Assembly (NCBI GenBank): GCA_947380295.1
Contig: CANCQK010000005.1
Location: forward strand, 62,001-126,000
Origin: Bdellovibrionales bacterium
Lineage (GTDB): Bacteria; Bdellovibrionota; UBA1018
Reading direction: 5' to 3'
Length of the DNA: 64,000 bases
Made by a program: the position numbers and the translations under genes. This document shows, piece after piece, positions 51,482-58,400 of this stretch. The notes under the pieces were generated by a model, which searched no databases, was not told the origin of the DNA, and saw only the letters and a list, made by a program, of their open reading frames with translations. The stretch's first letter is position 1. The number at the start of each line of letters is the position of its first letter.

Positions 51482-52648
51482 TTCGGAAAAAATTACCCTC
51501 GAACTTGTAACTTGCTGGAATTACTCAATAAAAATTCATTTTTCCTGTTTGGTCCTAGGGCAACCGGCAAAACCCATTTAATTAAGGCGCAACTCTCAGG
51601 GTCGGCCATGGTCATTGACCTTTTAAGAGCGAGTTATTATCAACGCCTTGCCGCTGAGCCTTCTGTCCTTGAGGAGATGGTCCTGGCGGAAATGAGGAAG
51701 AATCCGCAAATCAAAGTGATTGTTCTGGACGAAGTTCAGAAGGTTCCTTCGCTACTGGATGAGGTGCATCGCCTCATTGAGGCTTATCACTGGACTTTCT
51801 TGCTTTGTGGAAGTAGCGCGCGGAAGTTAAAAAAAGAGGGGAGTAATTTACTCGCTGGGAGAGCTTGGCGTGCGGAGCTTTTTCCACTTACTGCTTTTGA
51901 GTTGGGTGCTGACTTTGAATTGGACCGCTATCTCCAATGGGGTGGATTACCTCGGGTTGTGCAATCTGACTACCCCAACGACGAGCTGGAAGCCTATACG
52001 GATCTCTACTTGAAGGAAGAAATCCTCCAAGAGAGCGTCGTAAGAAATTTGCCCAAATTCTCAAGCTTCCTGAAAATGGCCGGCCTATCGAGCGGACAAC
52101 AGCTCAACTACCAGGCTATCGCTAGTGATATCGGCGTGACTGCTCCCACGATCCGAGAATATTACCAAATCTTGAAAGATACTCTCTTAGCGTTTGAACT
52201 CCAGCCTTTCCGAGAAAGTAAAAAAAGGAAGAGTGTTGCTACATCCAAGGTTTACCTTTTTGATCCAGGAGTCACCCAGTTTTTGTCGCAAATGACGACT
52301 TTAGAGAGGGCTTCAGATGTTTACGGACAACGCTTTGAGCAGTGGGTGGCAATGGAGCTTCGTGCCTACCTATCGTATCGGAGGAAAAGAGATTCTTTGT
52401 GTTTCTGGCGTACACAAACTCAACATGAAGTGGACTTCATCATTGGTAACCACACTGCAATTGAGGTTAAAGCGACAAAAAAAGTGAATTCAAGCCACTT
52501 AAAGGGGCTTCTCGCCTTGCAGGAGGAGGGCATCTTTAAGAATTACCTCCTGGTCTCGCAAGACCCTATCCTTCGTGAAACACAAGGTGTGCTTTGTATC
52601 CCCTATCAAGATTGGATCTCCCGACTCTGGAACGATCAACTTTTCTGA
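51476..52648 (+). CDS. AAA+ ATPase with C-terminal DUF4143 domain (copy 1)
   Basis: A 390-residue protein from the ATG at 51476; a TTG six codons upstream is also in frame. Walker A is GPRATGKTH, Walker B VIVLDEVQKVP, and sensor region LLCGSSARKLKK. The C-terminal DUF4143 part has nuclease-like residues HEVDFIIG and AIEVKATK (the D...EVK pattern of restriction-endonuclease folds). The family is widespread on mobile DNA and is of unknown function. Copy 2 at 53814 is a clear paralogue (shared SARKLK, DEIQKVP/DEVQKVP, YLKEEIL). There is no Shine-Dalgarno site. REP-like copies flank it on both sides. Confidence 0.88.
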   Translation: MTFGKNYPRTCNLLELLNKNSFFLFGPRATGKTHLIKAQLSGSAMVIDLLRASYYQRLAAEPSVLEEMVLAEMRKNPQIKVIVLDEVQKVPSLLDEVHRLIEAYHWTFLLCGSSARKLKKEGSNLLAGRAWRAELFPLTAFELGADFELDRYLQWGGLPRVVQSDYPNDELEAYTDLYLKEEILQESVVRNLPKFSSFLKMAGLSSGQQLNYQAIASDIGVTAPTIREYYQILKDTLLAFELQPFRESKKRKSVATSKVYLFDPGVTQFLSQMTTLERASDVYGQRFEQWVAMELRAYLSYRRKRDSLCFWRTQTQHEVDFIIGNHTAIEVKATKKVNSSHLKGLLALQEEGIFKNYLLVSQDPILRETQGVLCIPYQDWISRLWNDQLF

Positions 52649-52650
52649 GC

Positions 52651-52673
52651 CCTTCTCTTTGGCTATACTCCAT
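52651..52673 (+). repeat. Displaced copy of the DUF4143 ATPase promoter segment
   Basis: The 23 bases starting CCTTCTCTTTGGCTATACTC match 53769-53791, just upstream of ATPase 2, at 21 of 23 positions, but no gene start follows here. It lies 2 bp after the stop of ATPase 1 and is followed by REP-like copy b. It looks like a remnant of a lost or moved ATPase unit. Confidence 0.6.
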
Positions 52674-52690
52674 TGGAAGAAAAGGGAAGA

Positions 52691-52715
52691 AAAGGGGATG
52701 GAGCTCCATCCGGCG
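52691..52715 (+). repeat. REP-like copy b
   Basis: AAAGGGGATGGAGCTCCATC followed by CGGCG. The centre, GGATGGAGCTCCATCC at 52696-52711, is a perfect 16-bp palindrome. It differs from the GGGACGGAGC core at one base and shares AGCTCCATCCGGCG with copy c. It lies between ATPase 1 and the Phd/VapC pair. Confidence 0.65.
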
Positions 52716-52823
52716 AGGTCAGGGACCAAGATATCACTCTGTAAGTGGAGCTCAGGCTCATCTAAAATCCACCAGCCGCTGAAGACTCTCCCTCGACTTG
52801 CTCATTTCACCAAACTTCGGTAC

Positions 52824-52843
52824 TATCTAGACTGTCTAGACAG
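52824..52843. promoter_or_regulatory. Overlapping palindromes upstream of Phd/VapC-type pair
   Basis: CTAGACTGTCTAG (52827-52839) and CTGTCTAGACAG (52832-52843) are both perfect palindromes and overlap. They end at the ribosome-binding site (AGGAGGT, 52842 on) of the antitoxin gene. Phd/YefM-type antitoxins bind such sites to repress their own operon. Confidence 0.65.
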
Positions 52844-52853
52844 GAGGTGTCGA

Positions 52854-53105
52854 ATGAAAAAGTATTGGCAACTGCAGGACGCCAAGAATCACTTCAGCGA
52901 AGTAGTTGATAAGGCTGTAAACGAGGGAGCGCAAATTGTAACCAAACGAGGCCAAGAAACGGCGGTGATTCTATCTTTTGAAGATTACAAAAAGTTGACC
53001 CAATCTCAGGGCTCGCTCGCTGAGTTCTTTACTCAGTCACCTCTTAAGGGGGTTGAGTTGGATTTGGAAAGAAGTCGTGATTTAGGTCGTGACACCAAGC
53101 TATGA
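52854..53105 (+). CDS. Phd/YefM-type antitoxin
   Basis: An 83-residue protein starting at ATG 52854 with AGGAGG in front; longer in-frame openings lack a ribosome-binding site. WQLQDAKNHFSEVVDKAVNE matches the Phd/YefM DNA-binding domain, followed by GAQIVTKRGQETAVILSFEDYKKL (in two halves: QIVTKRGQETAVILSFEDY). The acidic C-terminus (VELDLERSRD) is the expected toxin-binding tail. The stop overlaps the PIN-domain toxin gene by 4 bp. Confidence 0.9.
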   Translation: MKKYWQLQDAKNHFSEVVDKAVNEGAQIVTKRGQETAVILSFEDYKKLTQSQGSLAEFFTQSPLKGVELDLERSRDLGRDTKL

Positions 53106-53521
53106 AGTACTTATTGGATACTTGCTTGATTTCCGAGCTCGTAAAGCCTCAGCCGAATCGAAAGGTGATGGATTGGCTCAATAGTGTTCCTGAGCATTTT
53201 TGCGTGCTGAGCGTCCTTACCTTGGGCGAGCTGCGAAAGGGGATTTCAAAATTATCTCAAAGCAAGAAAAAGACTGCGTTAGAGGGCTGGCTTCATTCGG
53301 ATCTTTGTATTCGATTTGAGGGCCGGCTGATTCCGATTGATCAAGATGTCGCACTAGCTTGGGGTAAATTGAGTGGGCAGGCGGAATTACAGGGGGTTCA
53401 AATTCCAGTCATTGATGGGCTTTTGGCTGCTACAGCGCTGAGTCACCAGCTCGTCTTGGTGACTCGGAATGTGGCGGACTTTAAAGCGACGGGAGTCGAG
53501 CTGCTCAATCCTTGGGGTTGA
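53102..53521 (+). CDS. PIN-domain toxin (VapC/FitB-like)
   Basis: A 139-residue protein. PIN residues are MKYLLDTCLISELVKP (Asp6), LGELRKGISKL (Glu), PVIDGLLAATALSH (Asp), and VTRNVADFKATGVELLNPWG (Asp). This is the complete acidic set for an Mg2+-dependent RNase, as in VapC/FitB toxins. It overlaps the antitoxin gene by 4 bp. REP-like copies b and c border the pair. Confidence 0.92.
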   Translation: MKYLLDTCLISELVKPQPNRKVMDWLNSVPEHFCVLSVLTLGELRKGISKLSQSKKKTALEGWLHSDLCIRFEGRLIPIDQDVALAWGKLSGQAELQGVQIPVIDGLLAATALSHQLVLVTRNVADFKATGVELLNPWG

Positions 53522-53553
53522 TCTATTTTTTTCTCCTTCCGTTAGAGGAGAAA

Positions 53554-53578
53554 AAGGGGACGGAGCTCCATCCGGCGC
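53554..53578 (+). repeat. REP-like copy c
   Basis: AAGGGGACGGAGCTCCATCC followed by GGCGC, 32 bp after the VapC-like stop codon. The core matches copies a, d and e; the right side AGCTCCATCCGGCG matches copy b. A 7-bp inverted repeat, TTCTCCT at 53531-53537 with AGGAGAA at 53546-53552, lies directly before it. Confidence 0.7.
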
Positions 53579-53604
53579 AAAAAGGTTGTAAGCTGAAAGG
53601 CCGC

Positions 53605-53730
53605 TCACCGCGAAGCTAATGCAAAAACTTGCTTGAAGGCTTCCAAAACCTCTTTTGAATCTCTTTTGCTCAAATGTCCACAGCGCTCAAGCAGTAGGCC
53701 ATTATCCAGGGTTAGAAACAGTTCCTGCTC
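53605..53730 (-). pseudogene. Possible C-terminal remnant of a MazF/PemK-type toxin gene
   Basis: The minus strand reads EQELFLTLDNGLLLERCGHL followed by SKRDSKEVLEAFKQVFALASR and stop. G-x-L followed by a helix ending in a hydrophobic stretch is like the end of MazF/PemK proteins (GRLS...A...VLGL). No start codon or N-terminal part exists: the frame is cut at 53730 by REP-like copy d. Too short for certainty; it could be a chance open frame. Confidence 0.4.
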
Positions 53731-53765
53731 GCGATAGGGACGGAGCTCAATTTGGCTACGTCCCC
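53727..53765 (+). repeat. REP-like copy d, complete hairpin form
   Basis: GGGACGGAGC (53737-53746) pairs at 9 of 10 positions with GCTACGTCCC (53755-53764) around an 8-nt loop. It is the most complete copy and is a good model for the REP hairpin recognised by RAYT transposases. Its left part, TGCTCGCGATAGGGACGGAG plus CTC, is identical to copy a. Confidence 0.75.
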
Positions 53766-53782
53766 ATTCCTTCTCCTTGACT

Positions 53783-53815
53783 ATACTCCATAAATTGCGT
53801 CAAAATATGGAGTAT
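53783..53815. promoter_or_regulatory. Inverted repeat at the start of DUF4143 ATPase 2
   Basis: ATACTCCATA (53783-53792) and TATGGAGTAT (53806-53815) are perfect complements with a 13-bp spacer. The right arm includes the first two bases of the start codon. TATACT at 53782-53787 may be the -10 box. The layout is like that of ATPase 1 (51441-51481) and of the nucleotidyltransferase operon (7301-7330), though sequences differ. Confidence 0.55.
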
Positions 53816-54974
53816 GTTCCAGAGAGAATTAAAAGTAAAAAGTGATGAAAGCTTCTTCTTGTTTGGTGCACGCGGCACAGGTAAATCGACCTGGTTAGAG
53901 CAGAATTTTGACCGCAATGAGTGTATTTGGTTAGATCTTCTGGATTCTGAAGTCGAAGATCGATACATGAAAAATCCCAAGTCGCTTGAAAATGAAATCG
54001 CTCTTCTGCTGAAGAAGAATCACAAGATTTCTTGGGTGATTATTGATGAGATTCAAAAGGTTCCTCGACTCCTTGATAGCGTTCATCGCTTAATAGAAAG
54101 TAAGAGAATCCGCTTCGTGCTGACCGGATCATCGGCGAGAAAACTAAAGCGTGGACATGCCAATTTATTAGGGGGCCGAGCAGCGCTCTTTGCCCTATAC
54201 CCGCTCACAGGTAAAGAACTGGGCGAGGATTTTGATTTAGATTCCGTGTTAAATTGGGGTTCGCTGCCCCGAATTCAGAACGCCGATCAATCTCTAGAAA
54301 GGATCCGTCGACTGAAGAGCTATTGTCAGATTTATTTGAAGGAGGAGATTCTAGTTGAGCAACTGGTGAGGAAGTTACCTCCCTTCAAGGGCTTCCTAGA
54401 GGTATCTGCGCAAATGAATGGAAAACTTCTTAATTATGAATCCATTGGACGCGATATCGGAGTAGACAATAAAACGGTTCAATCTTACATCTCCATTTTG
54501 GAGGAAACATTTCTAGGCCAAAGACTTTATCCCTACCATGCGTCGATCAGAAAAAGTCAAAAGCAGGCGCCTAAATTTTATTGGTTTGACGGAGGCGTGC
54601 AGCGTTATTTAGCAGGGAGTATTCGAAGTCCTCTCGTTCCTCAAACCTCTGCCTATGGAGAGGCCTTTGAAGCCTGGGTGATCAACGAACTGGTCCGCCA
54701 TTGCTCCTATCACGAGCTCGATTATCAGTTTTCCTATCTCCAAACCCGCAATGAGCTCGAAATTGATTTGATTCTGAGTCGTGGGAAAGAAGTGCTAGCC
54801 ATTGAAATTAAGTCGAGTCCTAGAATCGACCCAGTGGAGGTTCGTAAATTAGAAGCTTTGGCCACGGATTTGCCAGGTCAGCCTCGAATTTACTACTTGT
54901 CTCAAGATGTGAGTCGCCAAGAAATCGGAAGGGTCATTTGCCTACCTTGGTACGATATTTTTTCTGAAATTTAA
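53814..54974 (+). CDS. AAA+ ATPase with C-terminal DUF4143 domain (copy 2)
   Basis: A 386-residue paralogue of the ATPase at 51476. Walker A is GARGTGKST, Walker B is VIIDEIQKVPRLLDSVHRL and the sensor region is LTGSSARKLKR. The C-terminal region has NELEIDLILS and AIEIKSSPR, the nuclease-like residues of DUF4143. The start codon is embedded in an inverted repeat with no well-spaced ribosome-binding site. REP-like copy d lies upstream and copy e downstream. Two diverged paralogues within 2.4 kb suggest duplication or separate arrivals of the same module. Confidence 0.88.
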   Translation: MFQRELKVKSDESFFLFGARGTGKSTWLEQNFDRNECIWLDLLDSEVEDRYMKNPKSLENEIALLLKKNHKISWVIIDEIQKVPRLLDSVHRLIESKRIRFVLTGSSARKLKRGHANLLGGRAALFALYPLTGKELGEDFDLDSVLNWGSLPRIQNADQSLERIRRLKSYCQIYLKEEILVEQLVRKLPPFKGFLEVSAQMNGKLLNYESIGRDIGVDNKTVQSYISILEETFLGQRLYPYHASIRKSQKQAPKFYWFDGGVQRYLAGSIRSPLVPQTSAYGEAFEAWVINELVRHCSYHELDYQFSYLQTRNELEIDLILSRGKEVLAIEIKSSPRIDPVEVRKLEALATDLPGQPRIYYLSQDVSRQEIGRVICLPWYDIFSEI

Positions 54975-54980
54975 GGGGGG

Positions 54981-55017
54981 GAAAGGGGACGGAGCTGAAC
55001 TTGGCCCAGTTCTTTCA
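54981..55017 (+). repeat. REP-like copy e, left end of RAYT unit
   Basis: GAAAGGGGACGGAGCTGAAC, followed by TTGGCCCAGTTC, which forms a 5-bp hairpin GAACT/AGTTC. It lies 16 bp upstream of the transposase start and is in inverted orientation to copy f at 56016-56030, which shares the 14 bases GAAAGGGGACGGAG plus C. Confidence 0.7.
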
Positions 55018-55032
55018 TCTGTAGAATTCCCT

Positions 55033-55752
55033 ATGCGTGTATCCCGTTATCAAGTCTTGTCCCAACCTACTGGAATTGTTCATTTGTTCTGGAAATGCCA
55101 CAACAGTGAGTACTTATTCGACCGCACAGGGGCAAAAAAATTGTTCTTTCAGAGTTTGGTTTCCGGTCTAAAGCACCGAGGATCGGACGATTCAGTGAAA
55201 CTCCACGCCTTCTGCCTAATGAGTAATCATATTCACCAGCAGATGAGTTACTCAGACGGAGCAACCAAGCTCTCTCACGTGATGAGAGTGGCTCACGGGA
55301 CTTTTGGAATGCGCTTCAATCGGGCCTTCAGCCGCTCCGGAAAGGTGGCGAACGAGCGCCCAAAAACTCCATTAGTGGGTGGCACAGAGGCCGAAATGAG
55401 GGTTCATTTTTACATTGAGGCAAATCCGATCCGCGCAGGCATGGTCAAGCCAGATCAGCTGAGGTATTACTTCTGGAGCTCGTATCGTTTCTACGCTCAT
55501 GGAGAGGTTGATGAATGGACCAAGCACATTACCCCTCCTCAATGGTACATCGAACTTGATAAGACCCCTGAGGGGCGTCAGAGAGCTTATCGGGTGCTAT
55601 TTCGCAAGTACCTTGAACAAACTACTGCAAGCTGGACTCAGTTTTTAAGTCACTTCATCGGCGATGCACTTTGGGTAAGAAAAATGGAGACCGCTCTGAA
55701 AGAGCAATTGTGCGCCAGAGCATCAGCCATTGCTCGTGCTTCCCCGGCATAA
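55033..55752 (+). mobile_element. REP-associated tyrosine transposase (RAYT, Y1_Tnp)
   Basis: A 239-residue protein. The HUH motif is HIH in AFCLMSNHIHQQMSY, and the catalytic Tyr is in VHFYIEANPIRAGMV, followed by YFWSSYRFYAHG, all typical of the RAYT/TnpA_REP family. The remaining domain has NRAFSRSGKVANERPKT. RAYTs cut REP hairpin sequences to move them; at least six REP-like copies lie within 5 kb. The gene looks complete. Inverted REP-like ends (54981 and 56030) define a unit of about 1,050 bp. Confidence 0.92.
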
Positions 55753-55987
55753 CAGGCTTAAGTCATCGTTCAAATGAACTTCGATTTTCTCAGTTCCGCC
55801 CTGGGGAAGGGCGAAGTGTATCTAAAAATCCCTAGGATCGCCTGATTTCTAGGGCATTTTTACGGCAGAGTCACAATCAAGCGTTTGGAGACTCCAAAAT
55901 CGGAGCGCAGGGCTGGTATTTTGTTCCATGACGCATCAATCGCGCCCGAGAGATTCAAACTAAATACCCGCAAGTGGTCTAATTAGC

Positions 55988-56509
55988 CTAAGTCCCGAAT
56001 TTAGATGAAAATTTGGCTCCGTCCCCTTTCAAGAGCGCGATCGCGCCCAGGATCTCCGTCACGATAAAAAATGGATGCCCGATGCTGAGTAAGTGGTGAG
56101 AGAGTGAGGGGTGCGGGGAGGTTGGAAATGCGCCGGAGAGGGGCCAGAGGAGCGGAATGTGGGAGATGCCTGTGAAGTGCGGCAGTCCAGTGCATTGATC
56201 AGTGATGAGGTCGAGGGCGAAGTGGGTGGCGACTCCCCAGGTGAGGGCTTTGAAGAAAAGTGGGTGTTTGTACCTGCTTAAGCCCCAACAGAGTGTGAGG
56301 AAAACCAGGGTATGCCCAAGGCTTCGCGTTCCGTGTATGAGGGGGAGCGCGGCACCCTGAAGTCCAGTGGACCAAGAGAGGGTATAGTAGGAGGCCTTGT
56401 CGATCAGGTCGGGGAGCAGGCAGCCCAGCCAGAACGCTTTTCTGGGAAGGTGCTTGATCTGTCCTTGAGCGAGTCGAGTGCCAAACCCTAGGTGACCCAG
56501 GATAAACAT
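55988..56509 (-). CDS. YdjM-like membrane protein, 3' end formed by a REP-like sequence
   Basis: A 173-residue membrane protein. MFILGHLGFGTRLAQG at the start, GCLLPDLIDKASYY, HGTRSLGHTLVFLT and GVATHFALDLITDQ contain the conserved His/Asp residues of the YdjM family (PF04307), putative membrane-bound metal-dependent hydrolases. The last residues, KGDGAKFSSKFGT, are encoded by REP-like copy f and the sequence beyond it, so the natural C-terminus was probably replaced or extended. It lies 26 bp downstream of the transketolase C-subunit gene on the same strand. Confidence 0.78.
   Translation of the reverse strand: MFILGHLGFGTRLAQGQIKHLPRKAFWLGCLLPDLIDKASYYTLSWSTGLQGAALPLIHGTRSLGHTLVFLTLCWGLSRYKHPLFFKALTWGVATHFALDLITDQCTGLPHFTGISHIPLLWPLSGAFPTSPHPSLSHHLLSIGHPFFIVTEILGAIALLKGDGAKFSSKFGT
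56016..56030 (-). repeat. REP-like copy f, inside the YdjM-like reading frame
   Basis: The minus strand reads GAAAGGGGACGGAGC, an inverted match to copy e, giving the codons for KGDGA near the protein's C-terminus. Together with copy e it brackets the RAYT gene. Confidence 0.7.
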
Positions 56510-56535
56510 GAGTGGTTCGGGGCCTGTGCTGAGGG

Positions 56536-57492
56536 TTACTGTGCCTTGAGCTCAGCGGCGATTCGTTTTTCAATCGCGTGGGCTGAGATCCCGTGCTTCT
56601 CGTAAAGGTCGGCAGGCTCGCCGCTCTCACCAAACTGGTCTTGGATTCCCAACATAATGAGGCGCGGGTGTTGAGATACGGTAGCTAGGGTTTCAGCAAC
56701 GCAGCTTCCTAGTCCGCCGATGACCGAATGGTCTTCCACGGTGACCATAAGTCGCGTGGTTTGCGCTAGTTTGAGAGTGGTTTCCGAGTCAAAGGGCTTG
56801 AGGCTGTGGGCGTTCCAAACGGCAGCCTGGATGCCTTGGCTTTTCAGCTTTTCAGCGGCGGCTACTGATTCACCTACGGTAGCTCCCGAAGCGATCAAGA
56901 CGACGTCAGATTTCTGAGGGGCTGCTCCGGGTTGGGGTCTTACCTGCATGAGTTTGCAGGGTTCGAACGGGCGATCCTGAGGGTAAAGATCCGGCAGGTT
57001 TTGTCGGGTGAGCCTCAAGTAGGCTGGACCTTTCCACTCCTTCACGAGATAGTCCATGATGAGCTCGGTCTCGCGCGCGTCCATAGGCTGAAACACGCCC
57101 ATCGTAGGGAGTGCCCGCATCAAGGTAATGTCTTCGAGGCCCATTTGGCTGTGGCCATCGTCGCCAATGCCTACGCCGGCGTGGGTACCGATGAGTCGGA
57201 TATTCGCTTGAGAATAAGCTGCGCTTAGGCGAATGGTGTCATATCGACCTGTGATGAAACACCCAAAGCTGCACAAGAAGGGGAGCTTGCCTGTGAATGC
57301 AAGACCGGAGGCTACCCCAATCATGTTCGCTTCTGAGATCCCCATTTCGTAAAAACGAGCTGGGAATTTCTTCGCGAAGAATTCGCTCTTAGTGGACTTC
57401 GAAAGGTCGGCATCGAGCACTACGATTTCAGGGTGAGTCTCGCCGAGTTTTGCCAGGGATTCTCCGAATGCTTGACGGGTTGCCTTAGCCAT
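56536..57492 (-). CDS. Transketolase, C-terminal subunit
   Basis: A 318-residue protein with the pyrimidine-binding and C-terminal domains of transketolase: VVLDADLSKSTKSEFFAKKF, RFYEMGISEANMIGVASGLA (Glu binds the TPP aminopyrimidine), GVGIGDDGHSQMGLEDITLM and VTVEDHSVIGGLGSCVAETL. It overlaps the N-subunit gene by 8 bp. Such split transketolases are common in archaea and several bacterial groups and act in the non-oxidative pentose phosphate pathway. Confidence 0.93.
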   Translation of the reverse strand: MAKATRQAFGESLAKLGETHPEIVVLDADLSKSTKSEFFAKKFPARFYEMGISEANMIGVASGLAFTGKLPFLCSFGCFITGRYDTIRLSAAYSQANIRLIGTHAGVGIGDDGHSQMGLEDITLMRALPTMGVFQPMDARETELIMDYLVKEWKGPAYLRLTRQNLPDLYPQDRPFEPCKLMQVRPQPGAAPQKSDVVLIASGATVGESVAAAEKLKSQGIQAAVWNAHSLKPFDSETTLKLAQTTRLMVTVEDHSVIGGLGSCVAETLATVSQHPRLIMLGIQDQFGESGEPADLYEKHGISAHAIEKRIAAELKAQ

Positions 57493-58366
57493 GGTTCATA
57501 CCTCGTGAAAGTTCTGCAATTGCTTGTTCAGCTTGTTCGGGGGTGGGGACCGCGCCGTGCCAAGCGATATTGTTTTCCATAAAGGACACGCCCTTGCCTT
57601 TGACGGTGCGGGCAATAATGAAAACGGGTTTTTTGCTGCCCTGCGTCTGGAGAGTGCGGGCCTCCTGATAAGCTTTTAAAATCTGATCCCAGTTGTGACC
57701 GTCGATCTCAATGACATGCCAGCCAAACGCTTTCCATTTGTCAGCAAGAGGTTCCAGAGGCATGACTTGGTCGACGGGACCATCGATCTGGCCATTGTTG
57801 GCGTCCAGAATCGCGCAAAGATTGGAGAGTTGGTATTTTGAGGCAGAGAGCGCGGCTTCCCAGATCTGGCCTTCTTGAATTTCGCCATCGCCCAACATGC
57901 AAAACACGCGGGCTGGGGTGCCCTGGAGTCCCATTGCCATGCCTTGAGCGACAGAGAGTCCTTGCCCAAGGGAGCCAGTGGAGGCTTCCACAATGGGTAA
58001 TCTCACGCGGTCGGGGTGGCCCTGGAGTCGGCTTCCGGTCTGCCGAAGGGTCTTGAGTTCATCAGGTGAGATGAACCCTTTTTTAGCTAAAATTGCGTAA
58101 AGAGCTGGAACTGCGTGCCCTTTAGAAAGGATGAATCGATCCCGATGGGGGTCGTTCATGTGGCTAGGTTCGGCACCCTTCATTTCGCTGAAGAATAGTG
58201 CAGTAATTAAGTCAATTGCCGAGAGGCTGCCGCCGGGGTGTCCTGACTTGGCCTGGGTCAGCATTTTGATGATTGTGATCCGAAACTCTTGAGCTAATTT
58301 TGCTAATTCCTGGCTTTGCATAGGGCTAGCACGATACCATAAATTAGAGGCGACGGATACGGTCAT
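57485..58366 (-). CDS. Transketolase, N-terminal (TPP-binding) subunit
   Basis: A 293-residue protein. TPP-binding is shown by LGDGEIQEGQIWEAAL and LDANNGQIDG (GDG-x(n)-NN), with AKSGHPGGSLSAIDLI and KGHAVPALYAIL near the front. The start at 58366 is supported by GAGG 8 nt upstream; the internal ATG at 58321 lacks one. It forms the active tetramer with the downstream gene's product. The promoter shares a 34-bp gap with the divergent MFS gene. Confidence 0.93.
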   Translation of the reverse strand: MTVSVASNLWYRASPMQSQELAKLAQEFRITIIKMLTQAKSGHPGGSLSAIDLITALFFSEMKGAEPSHMNDPHRDRFILSKGHAVPALYAILAKKGFISPDELKTLRQTGSRLQGHPDRVRLPIVEASTGSLGQGLSVAQGMAMGLQGTPARVFCMLGDGEIQEGQIWEAALSASKYQLSNLCAILDANNGQIDGPVDQVMPLEPLADKWKAFGWHVIEIDGHNWDQILKAYQEARTLQTQGSKKPVFIIARTVKGKGVSFMENNIAWHGAVPTPEQAEQAIAELSRGMNHG

Positions 58367-58400
58367 TGAACCTCTGAAAGGGAATTGTTAGGCTAGAGGA

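Noticed and set aside
52575..52853. N-terminal extension of the Phd-type antitoxin (in-frame opening from 52575)
   Set aside because: It would run through the end of ATPase 1, REP-like copy b and the operator palindromes; AGGAGG before ATG 52854 gives a standard-length antitoxin.
53531..53552. Inverted repeat TTCTCCT/AGGAGAA after the VapC-like gene as a rho-independent terminator
   Set aside because: The T-run precedes and an A-run follows the stem on the plus strand, so it lacks the required U-tract; it may just be part of the REP-like flank.
51476..54974. A CRISPR array or classic defence island around the DUF4143 ATPases
   Set aside because: The repeated motif is spaced irregularly (about 170-1,300 bp) with genes between copies and no spacers of constant length; no cas, restriction or Abi genes are seen.
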